This document shows, in pieces, positions 37,915 to 47,679 of a stretch of DNA of 64,000 bases. The DNA is taken from NCBI GenBank assembly GCA_017308255.1, contig JAFKFN010000006.1, forward strand, positions 108,083-172,082, in the 5' to 3' direction. The notes under the pieces were generated by a model. That model was not told the origin of the DNA, did no database searches, and saw only the letters and a list, made by a program, of their open reading frames with translations. This DNA is from Altererythrobacter sp. Its GTDB lineage: Bacteria; Pseudomonadota; Alphaproteobacteria; Sphingomonadales; Sphingomonadaceae. The translations under genes were made by a program, and so were the position numbers. Numbering within the stretch: the first letter of the stretch is position 1; each line of letters begins with the position of its first letter.

Positions 37915-37953
37915 ATTACGGTAATCGCCACGTTACACCGCGTTACATCGGGG
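37915..37953 (-). promoter_or_regulatory. Composite control motif upstream of TonB receptor 2
   Basis: Read on the minus strand, two TGTAACG repeats 10 bp apart are followed by 5 bp and then the palindrome ATTACCGTAAT (37925-37915). The core and layout match the site at 19237-19270 in front of receptor 1. Downstream, TTGCCC (37895-37890) and TAGGGA about 16 bp later could be the promoter. The position just upstream of the -35 suits an activator. It also lies within the promoter gap of the divergent regulator gene. Confidence 0.5.
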
Positions 37954-37978
37954 GCTGGCGCGGATCGCCCAATCTGGA

Positions 37979-39211
37979 ATGGAGGGATTGAGGAACTTGG
38001 GGAGGAACGATCCCGCTGCCGTCGCGCGTTTCAACGCCGCCGTCGCGCGCGTGCGCCAGAGCGGTACGCTGGGCGAAAGCGGGCGGCTGCTCGAACTGTT
38101 CGATTTCCTCGCTGCTCGCGGCCCGGATACCCCTTCCGTCTCGCAAGCGGAAATCGCCGAAAGCGTGTTCGGCCAGACCGATACCGGCGTCGATGACGCC
38201 ACCGTGCGCGTTTACATCCATCGCCTGCGCAAGCGGCTGGAGGATTTCTACGCGGCGGAGGGAGAGCAGAGTGACGCGCCCCGGCTGACCCTGCCCCCGG
38301 GCACTTATGCCCTGCGGCTGACCGAGGATGGCCCTTCGACGCTGGCCGAGGAGCTGGTGCCCCAGGCTCGGCCGCGCCGGCTTGGCTCGCTCGCCTGGCT
38401 GGCTTTGGCGCTTCTCGTGCTGGCGGGCGCCTTCTTCCTTGGCCGCACCTCGACGGAACGGAACGAGGCGCCGCCGGCCAATGCCTTCTGGAAGCCGTTC
38501 CTCGATTCCCCGCGGCCCAAGATGATCGTGGTCGGCGATTACTACATGTTCGCCGAAATCGATCCCCTGTCGCCGGAACATGGGCGGCTGATCCGCGATT
38601 TTCGCGTGAACTCGACCGCCGATCTCGAACTGATGCAGGACCTTGAGCCGGAGCGGTATGGCCGGGCGGAGGACGTCAGCCTCAATTACCTGCCGTTCTC
38701 GGTCTCCTATGGGCTGAACCAGATCGTGCCGATCCTGGCGCGGGGCGGCCGGCAGGTCAGCATTCTCGCCGCGTCCCAGCTCCAGCCCGACATGCTGAAC
38801 TATTTCGACGTGGTCTATGTCGGGCTGTTCAGCGGCATGCACCTGCTGGAAGACGTCAATTTTATGAATTCCGGGTTCGACATCGGCGAAAGCTATGACG
38901 AACTCTATGACAAGAAATCGGAAAAGACCTTCACCAGCCAGGAAGCGCGCAACCGCGCCTCGCCGGTCTATTATCGCGACTATGGCTATATCGCGCGGTT
39001 CCGCTCGCCGGGCGGCGCGCTCGTCGGGATCGTCGCCGGCGCGCGCGATACGGGCCTGCGCGGCATCGCCCCGATCATTGCCGCGCCCAAGCTGCCATCG
39101 GCACTCGGCCCCTCGGTGCGCAAGGGCGATTTCGAAGCGGTCTACGAGATAACCGGGCAGCAGGGCGCGGACTTGTCCGAACGCCTGCTGGCCGTGCATC
39201 AGAGGCCCTAG
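37979..39211 (+). CDS. Membrane-anchored winged-helix regulator (ToxR/CadC-like layout)
   Basis: At 410 residues, residues about 36-115 form a winged-helix DNA-binding domain (GRLLELFDFLAARG, SQAEIAESVFG, DDATVRVYIHRLRKRLEDFYAAEG, LTLPPGTYALRL). Residues 136-154 are a single membrane helix (GSLAWLALALLVLAGAFFLGR). The rest is an exported sensor domain (RPKMIVVGDYYMFAEID, VSYGLNQIVPILARGG, YFDVVYVGLFSGMHLLEDVNFM). The gene diverges from TonB receptor 2 with a 142-bp shared promoter region, so it probably senses a periplasmic signal and controls that receptor. The sensor fold is not recognised. Confidence 0.8.
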   Translation: MEGLRNLGRNDPAAVARFNAAVARVRQSGTLGESGRLLELFDFLAARGPDTPSVSQAEIAESVFGQTDTGVDDATVRVYIHRLRKRLEDFYAAEGEQSDAPRLTLPPGTYALRLTEDGPSTLAEELVPQARPRRLGSLAWLALALLVLAGAFFLGRTSTERNEAPPANAFWKPFLDSPRPKMIVVGDYYMFAEIDPLSPEHGRLIRDFRVNSTADLELMQDLEPERYGRAEDVSLNYLPFSVSYGLNQIVPILARGGRQVSILAASQLQPDMLNYFDVVYVGLFSGMHLLEDVNFMNSGFDIGESYDELYDKKSEKTFTSQEARNRASPVYYRDYGYIARFRSPGGALVGIVAGARDTGLRGIAPIIAAPKLPSALGPSVRKGDFEAVYEITGQQGADLSERLLAVHQRP

Positions 39212-39218
39212 ACGTTAG

Positions 39219-39247
39219 CTTGCCATTCACTGATGCGCGCCTACATT
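39219..39247 (+). promoter_or_regulatory. Possible heat-shock promoter of ftsH
   Basis: CTTGCC (39219-39224), a 15-bp spacer and CCTACATT (39240-39247) resemble an RpoH-type promoter of alphaproteobacteria (CTTG... and CYTATnT). It is 26 bp before the ftsH ATG. The ftsH gene is commonly heat-inducible. Confidence 0.3.
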
Positions 39248-39272
39248 GCGGGGGAACACGCAAGGACTATCG

Positions 39273-41213
<1,941 letters not shown>

Positions 41214-41257
41214 GCTGGGCGCATAGCCGGCGTCTGGGCCTCCGGCCGCTTGCAAAG

Positions 41258-41291
41258 AAAAAGGGCCACGCCTCGCAGCGCGGCCCTTTTT
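41258..41291. terminator. Bidirectional terminator between ftsH and rpoZ
   Basis: AAAAAGGGCC (41258-41267) and GGCCCTTTTT (41282-41291) form a stem with A and T tracts on its flanks and a 14-base loop. It serves the plus-strand ftsH and the convergent minus-strand rpoZ. Confidence 0.8.
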
Positions 41292-41314
41292 CTTATCTCA
41301 CCTGTCAGGCGGTC

Positions 41315-41659
41315 TCAGCCGTCGTAATCGCCACCGATCGAGGTCGAACGGGCCGGGGCGGCGGCCGAAAGGCGCATCGCTTCGGCCGACTGGCTGAGCG
41401 AGCCGATCTCGTCCGCCTCGTCCTCTTCATCGGGCAGCACGCGCTGGAGCGACTGAACCAGGCTCTCGTGCAGAATCTTGGGCTTGATGTTCTGTTCGGC
41501 GATCTCGCGCAGGGCGACGACCGGGTTCTTGTCGCGGTCGCGGTCGAGAGTCAGTTCCGCCCCACCCGAAATCTCACGCGCACGCTGCGCGGCGAGCAGC
41601 ACGAGATCGAAACGGTTGGGAACCTTGTCGACACAATCTTCGACGGTAACGCGCGCCAT
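41315..41659 (-). CDS. rpoZ: RNA polymerase omega subunit
   Basis: This 114-residue protein starts at ATG 41659 ([30 protein letters not shown]), the canonical omega N-terminus, with GGAG upstream. The core ends with [26 protein letters not shown], followed by an acidic and serine/alanine-rich tail. Omega helps fold and assemble the beta' subunit. In alphaproteobacteria rpoZ often neighbours spoT/relA; here it stands alone between ftsH and a phospholipase D gene. Confidence 0.96.
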   Translation of the reverse strand: MARVTVEDCVDKVPNRFDLVLLAAQRAREISGGAELTLDRDRDKNPVVALREIAEQNIKPKILHESLVQSLQRVLPDEEDEADEIGSLSQSAEAMRLSAAAPARSTSIGGDYDG

Positions 41660-41695
41660 GGGCACTCCGATAAACGAGTTTTCCGGAAAGCGCCG

Positions 41696-41724
41696 CATTT
41701 AGGTGGGCAAGGGCTCCAAGTCAA
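41696..41724 (-). promoter_or_regulatory. rpoZ promoter, TTGACT-N17-TAAATG
   Basis: On the minus strand TTGACT (41724-41719) and TAAATG (41701-41696) are separated by exactly 17 bp and lie about 37 bp before the rpoZ ATG. The same -35 hexamer and spacer precede rpmJ and rpmH in this window. Confidence 0.55.
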
Positions 41725-41759
41725 GGTTTTCCCCCGTGCGCAGCCTGTTAGGAAGAGGC

Positions 41760-42965
41760 ATGGCGGATGACGAAACGAACCCGGCGACATTCTGCGATCC
41801 GCCGTCCTTTTCCATCCAGGCCCAGGGTCATTCCCTCGTTTTCCTGCCAGGCGGGCCCGATCGCCTGAAGGCGCTGCTCAGCCTGATCGACGGCGCGCGC
41901 GAGCAGCTTTGCGTGGCCTTCTACATCTTCGCGACCGACGAATGCGGCGCCCGGGTGCGCGATTCGCTGGCCGCGGCGGCGCGGCGCGGGGTGGATGTCC
42001 ACGTGATCGTCGACGGATTCGGCGCGGTCGCCGATGCGGCATTCTTCGCGCCGCTGATCGACGCCGGCGGATCGTTCTGCCGCTTCGCCCCGCGATGGAG
42101 CCGGCGCTACCTGATCCGCAATCACCAGAAGATCGTCGTCGTTGACCGGACGGTGGCGATGCTCGGCGGATTCAATGTCGAGAACAGCTATTTCGAGCCG
42201 CTGGGCGGCGACGGCTGGAGCGACCTGGCCTTCACCGTGGAAGGGCCGGTGGTGGCCCGCGTGGCCGACTGGTTCGCGGAGTTGGAGGCCTGGGCCAGGC
42301 AACCCGGCGCGAAGTTCCGCGCCATCCGTCGCAAGGTCCACCAGTGGAACGGCGGTGACGGGCCCGTCCAGCTGCTGATCGGCGGGCCGACGCGGGGCCT
42401 TTCCAGCTGGGCGCGCGAGGTCTGCTCCGATCTGGTGGAGGGCGATCGTCTGGAGATGATCATGGCCTATTTCTCGCCCCCGCCACGGCTGCTCAGGCGG
42501 CTTTGCGCGATCGCCCGGAAAGGGCGGGTGCGGCTGCTGTTTCCCGCCCGGTCCGACAACGGGGCGACGATCGGCGCCGCCCGCGCGCTTTATGGAAAGC
42601 TGCTGCGTTCCGGCGCGCGGATATGGGAATTCCAGCCGTGCAAGCTGCACACCAAGCTGATCGTGCTGGATGACACGAGCTATCTCGGCAGCGCCAATTT
42701 CGACATGCGCAGCCTGTTCCTGAATCTGGAGATCGTGCTCAAGATCGAGGACGCGGCCCTGGCCGCGCGGCTGCGGGAATACTTCGCGGCCCACCTGCCG
42801 GCATCCCGGGAAATCACCCGCGAGATCCACGCCGCCCGGGCCACCCTGTTCAATCGCCTGCGCTGGCGGCTGAGCTGGTTCCTCGTCACGGTGGTGGACT
42901 ATACCGTCAGCCGCAAGCTGAACCTGGGGCAAGGCAAGGACTGGCTCCGCGAGCGCCCTTGGTAA
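41760..42965 (+). CDS. Phospholipase D-like protein, cardiolipin synthase family
   Basis: This 401-residue protein starts at ATG 41760 after GGAAGAGG. Two HKD motifs are complete: H122-K124-D129 (NHQKIVVVDRTVAMLGGFN) and H297-K299-D304 (HTKLIVLDDTSYLGSANFDMRS). There is no N-terminal membrane helix, unlike typical ClsA, so it looks like the ClsB/C type. It likely joins two phosphatidylglycerols or transfers phosphatidyl groups at the inner membrane. The basic C-terminal helix (TLFNRLRWRLSWFLVTVVDYTVSRKL) may bind the membrane. Confidence 0.9.
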   Translation: MADDETNPATFCDPPSFSIQAQGHSLVFLPGGPDRLKALLSLIDGAREQLCVAFYIFATDECGARVRDSLAAAARRGVDVHVIVDGFGAVADAAFFAPLIDAGGSFCRFAPRWSRRYLIRNHQKIVVVDRTVAMLGGFNVENSYFEPLGGDGWSDLAFTVEGPVVARVADWFAELEAWARQPGAKFRAIRRKVHQWNGGDGPVQLLIGGPTRGLSSWAREVCSDLVEGDRLEMIMAYFSPPPRLLRRLCAIARKGRVRLLFPARSDNGATIGAARALYGKLLRSGARIWEFQPCKLHTKLIVLDDTSYLGSANFDMRSLFLNLEIVLKIEDAALAARLREYFAAHLPASREITREIHAARATLFNRLRWRLSWFLVTVVDYTVSRKLNLGQGKDWLRERPW

Positions 42966-43000
42966 GGGGCCCGGCGCAAGGACGATGCCGGCCTCCGGCG

Positions 43001-44482
43001 CTAGTCGTATCCGGCCGGATAATCCCCTTCAGCCAGGTCGCTGAAGCGGGTGATCTTCGCTTCGAACCGCAACCGCACCTTGCCGGTGGAGCCGTGGCGC
43101 TGCTTGGCCACGATCAGTTCGGCCAGGCCATAGATGCTGTCCATCTTGGTCCGCCAGCTTTCATAGGCCTGCTGGTCGTTCACGTCGGGCTCCTTCGCGC
43201 CGACGTAGTAATCCTCGCGGAAGATGAACCAGACCATGTCGGCGTCCTGCTCGATCGAGCCCGATTCCCTGAGGTCCGACAGCTGGGGCCGCTTGTCCTC
43301 GCGCTGTTCCACCGCGCGGCTCAGCTGGGAAAGCGCGATCACGGGGGCTTGCAGTTCCTTGGCCAGCGTCTTCAGGCCGCGGCTGATCTCGGAGATCTCG
43401 TTCACGCGGTTGTCCTGGCTGCGATTGCTGCCCTGGAGAAGCTGCAGGTAGTCCACGATGATCAGCCCGATGTCGTGCTTGCGTTTCAGCCGCCGCGCGC
43501 GCGTGCGCAGGGCGCCGATGGTCAGGGCCGGCGTATCGTCGATATAAAGCGGCAGGTCGTTCAGCCGGTTGCTGGCGCGCGACAGCTCGTGGAAGTCCTC
43601 GCGGCTCAGCTTGCCCATGCGCAAGGCTTCGCTGGGGATGCCCGATTGTTCCGCCAGGATACGGGTGGCCAGCTGGTCCTTCGACATTACCAGGCTGAAC
43701 ACCGCCACGCCGGCGCCGGTCGATTTCTCGATCCCCTCTTCCCGGTCGCGCTTCAGCCGTGCCGCGCAATTATAGGCGATGTTCATCGCCAGCGAGCTCT
43801 TGCCCATGCCGGGCCGGCCGGCCAGGATGATGAGGTCGCTGTCATGCAGGCCGCCGCACTTGTCGTTGAGCGAGGTGAAGCCGGTGGTCTTGCCCGCGAC
43901 ATGGCCGCCGGAATTGAGCGCCGCTTCCACCAGCTTGATGGCCTGCTTGGCGGCCTGGCCGAAGCTTTCCGCCTCGCTCCCGCCGCCGGCGCCTTCGGCC
44001 ACGCGGAACAGCGCGGCCTCGGCTTCCTCGATCTGGCGCATCGGCTCCACCTCGTCGGAGGTGTCGAGCGCGTTTTCGACCAGTTCGCGGCCCACGGTGA
44101 CCAGCTCGCGCAGCAAGGCCAGGTCATAGATCTGCTGCGCCAGCTCCCGCGGGGCGAGCAGGCCCTGGCCATCGGCGGTGAGGCGGGCGAGATAGCCGGT
44201 GCCGCCCAGCTCGGCCATCGCCGGATCGGCTTCGAAATAAGGTTTCAGGGTGACGGGCGTCACCACCATCTGCCTGTCGAGCAGCAGCATCACCCGATCG
44301 AGTATCCGCGCGTGGAGCGGCTCGAAGAAATGCTCCGGCCGAATCGGCACGGTCAGGTCTTCCAGCAGGCGGTTGTCGATCAGCACCGCGCCCAGGAACG
44401 CGGCTTCCGCCTCCAGGTTCGCGGGCAGGGCGCGGCCGGCGGGGGCTTCGGCGGCGGGACGGTCAGCGATCTGGGTGGCCAT
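43001..44482 (-). CDS. dnaB: Replicative DNA helicase DnaB
   Basis: At 493 residues, ATG 44482 (MATQIADRPAAEAP) has AAGGG upstream. The N-terminal helical domain opens with LPANLEAEAAFLGAVLIDNRLLEDL. The RecA-like motor domain has Walker A GRPGMGKSS, the motif IIVDYLQLL (Walker B) and IALSQLSRAVEQREDKRPQLSDLRESGSIEQDADMVWFIFRE, the DnaB signature. It unwinds DNA at the replication fork as a hexamer. No replication origin or other replisome genes are nearby. Confidence 0.97.
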   Translation of the reverse strand: MATQIADRPAAEAPAGRALPANLEAEAAFLGAVLIDNRLLEDLTVPIRPEHFFEPLHARILDRVMLLLDRQMVVTPVTLKPYFEADPAMAELGGTGYLARLTADGQGLLAPRELAQQIYDLALLRELVTVGRELVENALDTSDEVEPMRQIEEAEAALFRVAEGAGGGSEAESFGQAAKQAIKLVEAALNSGGHVAGKTTGFTSLNDKCGGLHDSDLIILAGRPGMGKSSLAMNIAYNCAARLKRDREEGIEKSTGAGVAVFSLVMSKDQLATRILAEQSGIPSEALRMGKLSREDFHELSRASNRLNDLPLYIDDTPALTIGALRTRARRLKRKHDIGLIIVDYLQLLQGSNRSQDNRVNEISEISRGLKTLAKELQAPVIALSQLSRAVEQREDKRPQLSDLRESGSIEQDADMVWFIFREDYYVGAKEPDVNDQQAYESWRTKMDSIYGLAELIVAKQRHGSTGKVRLRFEAKITRFSDLAEGDYPAGYD

Positions 44483-44643
44483 TGGCCCTTGATGGGCTTG
44501 CCGGACTCCGGCGGCAAGAGTCTGGCCATTGGGGCAGCCTGTGGAAAGCGGGGATGGAAGGAAAAGGCCCTCGGTGGAGGGGCACGCCCACGGCGCGATC
44601 TTCGTCCCTTGCCCCACCCATATTGCATCTGCGAAAAGCAGCC

Positions 44644-45126
44644 ATGGCCGATAACCGCATCGCCGCCCTGACGCTTGACGAAGCCACGCTGCTGAAGCGC
44701 AGCGTGGAGGTCGAGCGTGAGCGCGAGGTGGCGCTGCGCGATCTGGCGCAGGAGAATCGTTTCACGCCATTGCGGGCGGTGGCGCGCGGCCATGCCGGGC
44801 CATGGTCGCTGCGCCTGGCGGTGGACGAAGGGCGGCTGGCGATCGCGGTGAGCGACGGCGCCGGGGTGGAGGCGGAAACGCTCGGCCTCGGCCTCGCTCG
44901 CTTCCGCCGGGTGGTGCGCGAATATTTCGCGATCTGCGATTCGTACTACAAGGCGGTGCGCAAGGCTTCCCCGCGAGAGATCGAGACGGTGGACATGGCC
45001 CGCCGGGCGATCCACGATCGCGGCACGCGGCAATTGCTGGAAGCGCTGGAAGGCAAGGTGGAAACAGACTTCGCCACCGCGCGGCGGCTCTTTACGCTCA
45101 TCTGCGTCCTCCATATCAGGGCCTGA
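44644..45126 (+). CDS. UPF0262 family protein
   Basis: This 160-residue protein starts at ATG 44644. Family marks are RIAALTLDEATLLKRSVEVEREREVALRDLAQENRF, GPWSLRLAVDEGRLAIAV and FRRVVREYFAICDSYYKAVRKASPREIETVDMARRAIHD. UPF0262 is confined largely to alphaproteobacteria and has no known function. It diverges from dnaB and is followed 18 bp later by a GH25-like gene. Confidence 0.92.
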   Translation: MADNRIAALTLDEATLLKRSVEVEREREVALRDLAQENRFTPLRAVARGHAGPWSLRLAVDEGRLAIAVSDGAGVEAETLGLGLARFRRVVREYFAICDSYYKAVRKASPREIETVDMARRAIHDRGTRQLLEALEGKVETDFATARRLFTLICVLHIRA

Positions 45127-45144
45127 CGGAGGCTTCGACACAAC

Positions 45145-45843
45145 GTGGGAAAGAAACGCGCCTATTCCTGGCGCCGGCGCCTTGCCGCGCTGCTGCTGCT
45201 CGTGGCGCTGGTGGGCGCCGGCATCCTGTGGTGGCAAGGCCGCCACTGGGCGCCGCCGCGCGCGCAATTCCCGGTGCAGGGCGTGCTGATCGGCGCGGTG
45301 GACGGGCCGGCCGATTTCAAGGCGCTGCGGGCGATCGGCGCCGATTTCGTCTATCTGGAGGCGAGCGCGGGCGCATCCGGGCGCGATGCGCGCTTCGCCA
45401 CGAACCTGGAACAGGTGCGGGCCAGCGCGCTGCCGTTCGGCGTGGTCCACGCCTATGATCCCTGCGTGCCGGCGGAACGGCAGGCGGCCAACTTCGTCAC
45501 CATGGTGCCGCGCGATTCCTCGCTGCTACCGCCGGCGATCGCGCTCGACAAGCTGGCCGATGCCTGTGCCGATCCGGCCAGCGAGGCCGGGCTGGAAAGC
45601 GAGCTGACGACCTTCCTCAATCAGGTCGAAGGCCACGTGGGCAAGCCGGTGGTGCTCAAGCTCTCGTCCCGCTTCGAGCAGCGCTACCACCTCGCCGCGC
45701 GGATAGAGCGCAATATCTGGCTGGAGCGCGATTGGTTCCAGCCTGACTACGCGGGCCGCCCGTGGACCTTGTGGACCGCCAATTCCGCGCTTTCCACGCA
45801 AGCGGGGGATACGCCGGTGCGCTGGGTGGTGGTGCAGCCCTGA
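45145..45843 (+). CDS. GH25-like (lysozyme-fold) protein with degenerate active site
   Basis: At 232 residues, it starts at GTG 45145. An N-terminal basic stretch and a membrane anchor (LAALLLLVALVGAGILWW) precede a GH25 TIM-barrel: VQGVLIGAVDGPADFKALRAIGADFVYLEASAGAS, RFATNLEQVRASALPFGVVHAYDPC and PVVLKLSSRFEQRY. In active GH25 muramidases the strand reads like DVE; here it is AIALDKL, so one catalytic carboxylate appears missing. It may be a cell-wall binding or inactive homologue facing the periplasm. Confidence 0.75.
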   Translation: MGKKRAYSWRRRLAALLLLVALVGAGILWWQGRHWAPPRAQFPVQGVLIGAVDGPADFKALRAIGADFVYLEASAGASGRDARFATNLEQVRASALPFGVVHAYDPCVPAERQAANFVTMVPRDSSLLPPAIALDKLADACADPASEAGLESELTTFLNQVEGHVGKPVVLKLSSRFEQRYHLAARIERNIWLERDWFQPDYAGRPWTLWTANSALSTQAGDTPVRWVVVQP

Positions 45844-45878
45844 TCTGTCATTTCCCTGTCATCGCGATCGGCAAAGCG

Positions 45879-45917
45879 GCAATCCGCCGCGCATCGGCGC
45901 ATATTGCGGCGGATTGC
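45879..45917. repeat. Perfect 12-bp inverted repeat upstream of tatA
   Basis: GCAATCCGCCGC (45879-45890) and GCGGCGGATTGC (45906-45917) enclose a 15-base loop, 36 bp after the GH25-like stop. There is no T run. It could be a hairpin terminator of the preceding operon or an operator. A TTGGAT...TATTGG pair (45927-45956) just downstream may be the tatA promoter. Confidence 0.55.
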
Positions 45918-45981
45918 GGCCGGGCCTTGGATAACCGTGCGGCAAGATGCTATTGGTCGCGAAACGGAGAGACGTAGACTC

Positions 45982-46248
45982 ATGGGTTCCCTTTCGCTGT
46001 TCCACTGGATCATCGTCGCCCTGGTGGTGCTGGTGCTGTTCGGCCGCGGCCGCATTTCCGAAGTCATGGGCGATTTCGGCAAAGGCATCAGCAGCTTCAA
46101 GAAAGGCATGTCGGAGGCGGAGAAGGACGCCGAGATCAAGTCCGTGAAGCAGATCCCGCAACAGGCCGAGCCGATGGGGGAAGGCCCCGCCGCGCCCCAG
46201 CGCACGCCGGAAGAAGAAGCCGCCGCGCGGCGCGATCCGGGCGGCTGA
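45982..46248 (+). CDS. tatA: Sec-independent protein translocase subunit TatA
   Basis: This 88-residue protein starts at ATG 45982 after GGAGAGA. The short N-terminal membrane helix [31 protein letters not shown] has the FGRG hinge and is followed by the amphipathic helix [15 protein letters not shown] and a charged, proline-rich tail. It forms the pore-like assembly for folded proteins with twin-arginine signals. tatB and tatC are not in the window. Confidence 0.93.
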   Translation: MGSLSLFHWIIVALVVLVLFGRGRISEVMGDFGKGISSFKKGMSEAEKDAEIKSVKQIPQQAEPMGEGPAAPQRTPEEEAAARRDPGG

Positions 46249-46319
46249 TTTCCCCCCTGGCCGAATCCTGCTAGGCTCCCTCGCAATGCGGCCAGGACCG
46301 CGCGCGAGAGGAGCCGGTT

Positions 46320-47588
46320 ATGCTCAACCAGGCGGATAATGCGCTGCTCACCCGGATAGAGCCGGGTACCCCGATGGGCGCCATGCTGCGCGAATACTGG
46401 GTGCCCGCCTGCCGTTCGGCCAGGCTGGAGGCGGATGGCGCGCCGGAAAAGGTGCGCCTGTTCGGCGAAAACTTCGTCGCCTTCCGCGCCACCGACGGGC
46501 GCGTCGGCTTCATGCAGGAAGCCTGCCCCCACCGCTGCGCCAGCCTGGCGCTCGCGCGTAACGAGGATAACGGCCTGCGCTGCGTGTTCCACGGCTGGAA
46601 ATTCAGCGTGGATGGCCAATGCGTCGATGCCCCGACAGAGCCGCGCGCCCAGCGCGAACGCTTCGCCGAAAGCGTGCCCGTCCGCAGCCATCCGGTGCAC
46701 GAGGCCGGCGGGCTGGTGTGGGTCTACATGGGCGCGAAGGACACGCCGCCGCGCTTCCCGGATTACGAGTTCACCCGCCTCTCTCCGGACCAGGTCCAGC
46801 CCTATCGCGGGATCATCCGCACCAACTGGCTGCAAGGGCTGGAGGCCCTGCTCGATTCGGCGCATGTCACGTTCCTGCATTCCGCCAATCTTCGCAGCGA
46901 GCGCGGGCGTAACTACTTCAAGGCCGAAAGCGACTACATGCTGGGCGACGGCGCGCCCGCGTTCGAATTCGACGAGCGGCCCTATGGCTTCCGCGAAGGC
47001 GCGATTCGCGAGGAAGGCGGCGCCCGTCGCTACGCCCGCGTGCGCGAGGTGGCGCTGCCGTTCTTCTCGTTCATCCCATCCGCCCCGCACGGCCCGCGCA
47101 TCGTCTGCTGCTCGATCCCGATCGACGATGTGACCACTGCCCAATGGTACATCGCCTATGACACCGAAGCGCCTTTGAGCCGGGACTTATTCGGCGCCTT
47201 CGGCATGTGGTCGGGCGATCCCGATCACTTCAATTCCGACATGGGTGGGCCGGAAAACCTCTGGCACCAGGACCGGCAGGCGATGAAGGACGGCCACTGG
47301 TCCGGCATAACCGGCCGCGGCAACGCCTACGAGGATTTCGCGGTGCAGGAATCGATGGGCCCGATCGTCGATCGCACCCGGGAATACCTCGGCACCTGCG
47401 ACCGCGTGATCTACCGCGCGCGCAAGCTGCTGCTCGACGCCGTGAAGCGCCACCGCGATACCGGCGAGCTGTCATTCGTCGGCGACACCATCGACTGGTC
47501 CGCCATCCGCGCCGTCAGCTTCGCCTATCCGGGCAATGCCGACTGGCGGGATGTCGATCCCTACGCCTTGCAAGAGGCGGCGGAATAA
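46320..47588 (+). CDS. Rieske aromatic oxygenase, oxygenase component (phthalate dioxygenase/LigXa-like)
   Basis: This 422-residue protein has a Rieske [2Fe-2S] site C69-x-H71 (EACPHRCASL) and C88-x2-H91 (CVFHGWKF). The mononuclear iron site includes H182 and H187 with D179 (LLDSAHVTFLHSAN), and a distal acidic residue lies in NAYEDFAVQES. The length and NWLQGLEALLDSAHV layout match the phthalate 4,5-dioxygenase group, which includes lignin-derived O-demethylases such as LigXa. The reductase partner is not adjacent. In an organism with the lig pathway a role in feeding methoxylated or phthalate-like aromatics is plausible but unproven. Confidence 0.88.
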   Translation: MLNQADNALLTRIEPGTPMGAMLREYWVPACRSARLEADGAPEKVRLFGENFVAFRATDGRVGFMQEACPHRCASLALARNEDNGLRCVFHGWKFSVDGQCVDAPTEPRAQRERFAESVPVRSHPVHEAGGLVWVYMGAKDTPPRFPDYEFTRLSPDQVQPYRGIIRTNWLQGLEALLDSAHVTFLHSANLRSERGRNYFKAESDYMLGDGAPAFEFDERPYGFREGAIREEGGARRYARVREVALPFFSFIPSAPHGPRIVCCSIPIDDVTTAQWYIAYDTEAPLSRDLFGAFGMWSGDPDHFNSDMGGPENLWHQDRQAMKDGHWSGITGRGNAYEDFAVQESMGPIVDRTREYLGTCDRVIYRARKLLLDAVKRHRDTGELSFVGDTIDWSAIRAVSFAYPGNADWRDVDPYALQEAAE

Positions 47589-47679
47589 GCCGCAAAGCAG
47601 GCCCGCGCCCATTCCCCTTCGGAGGGGCGGGGCCGGCCAATCTACCCCACCCCGCTCATCCCGAGCTTGTCGAAGGACC

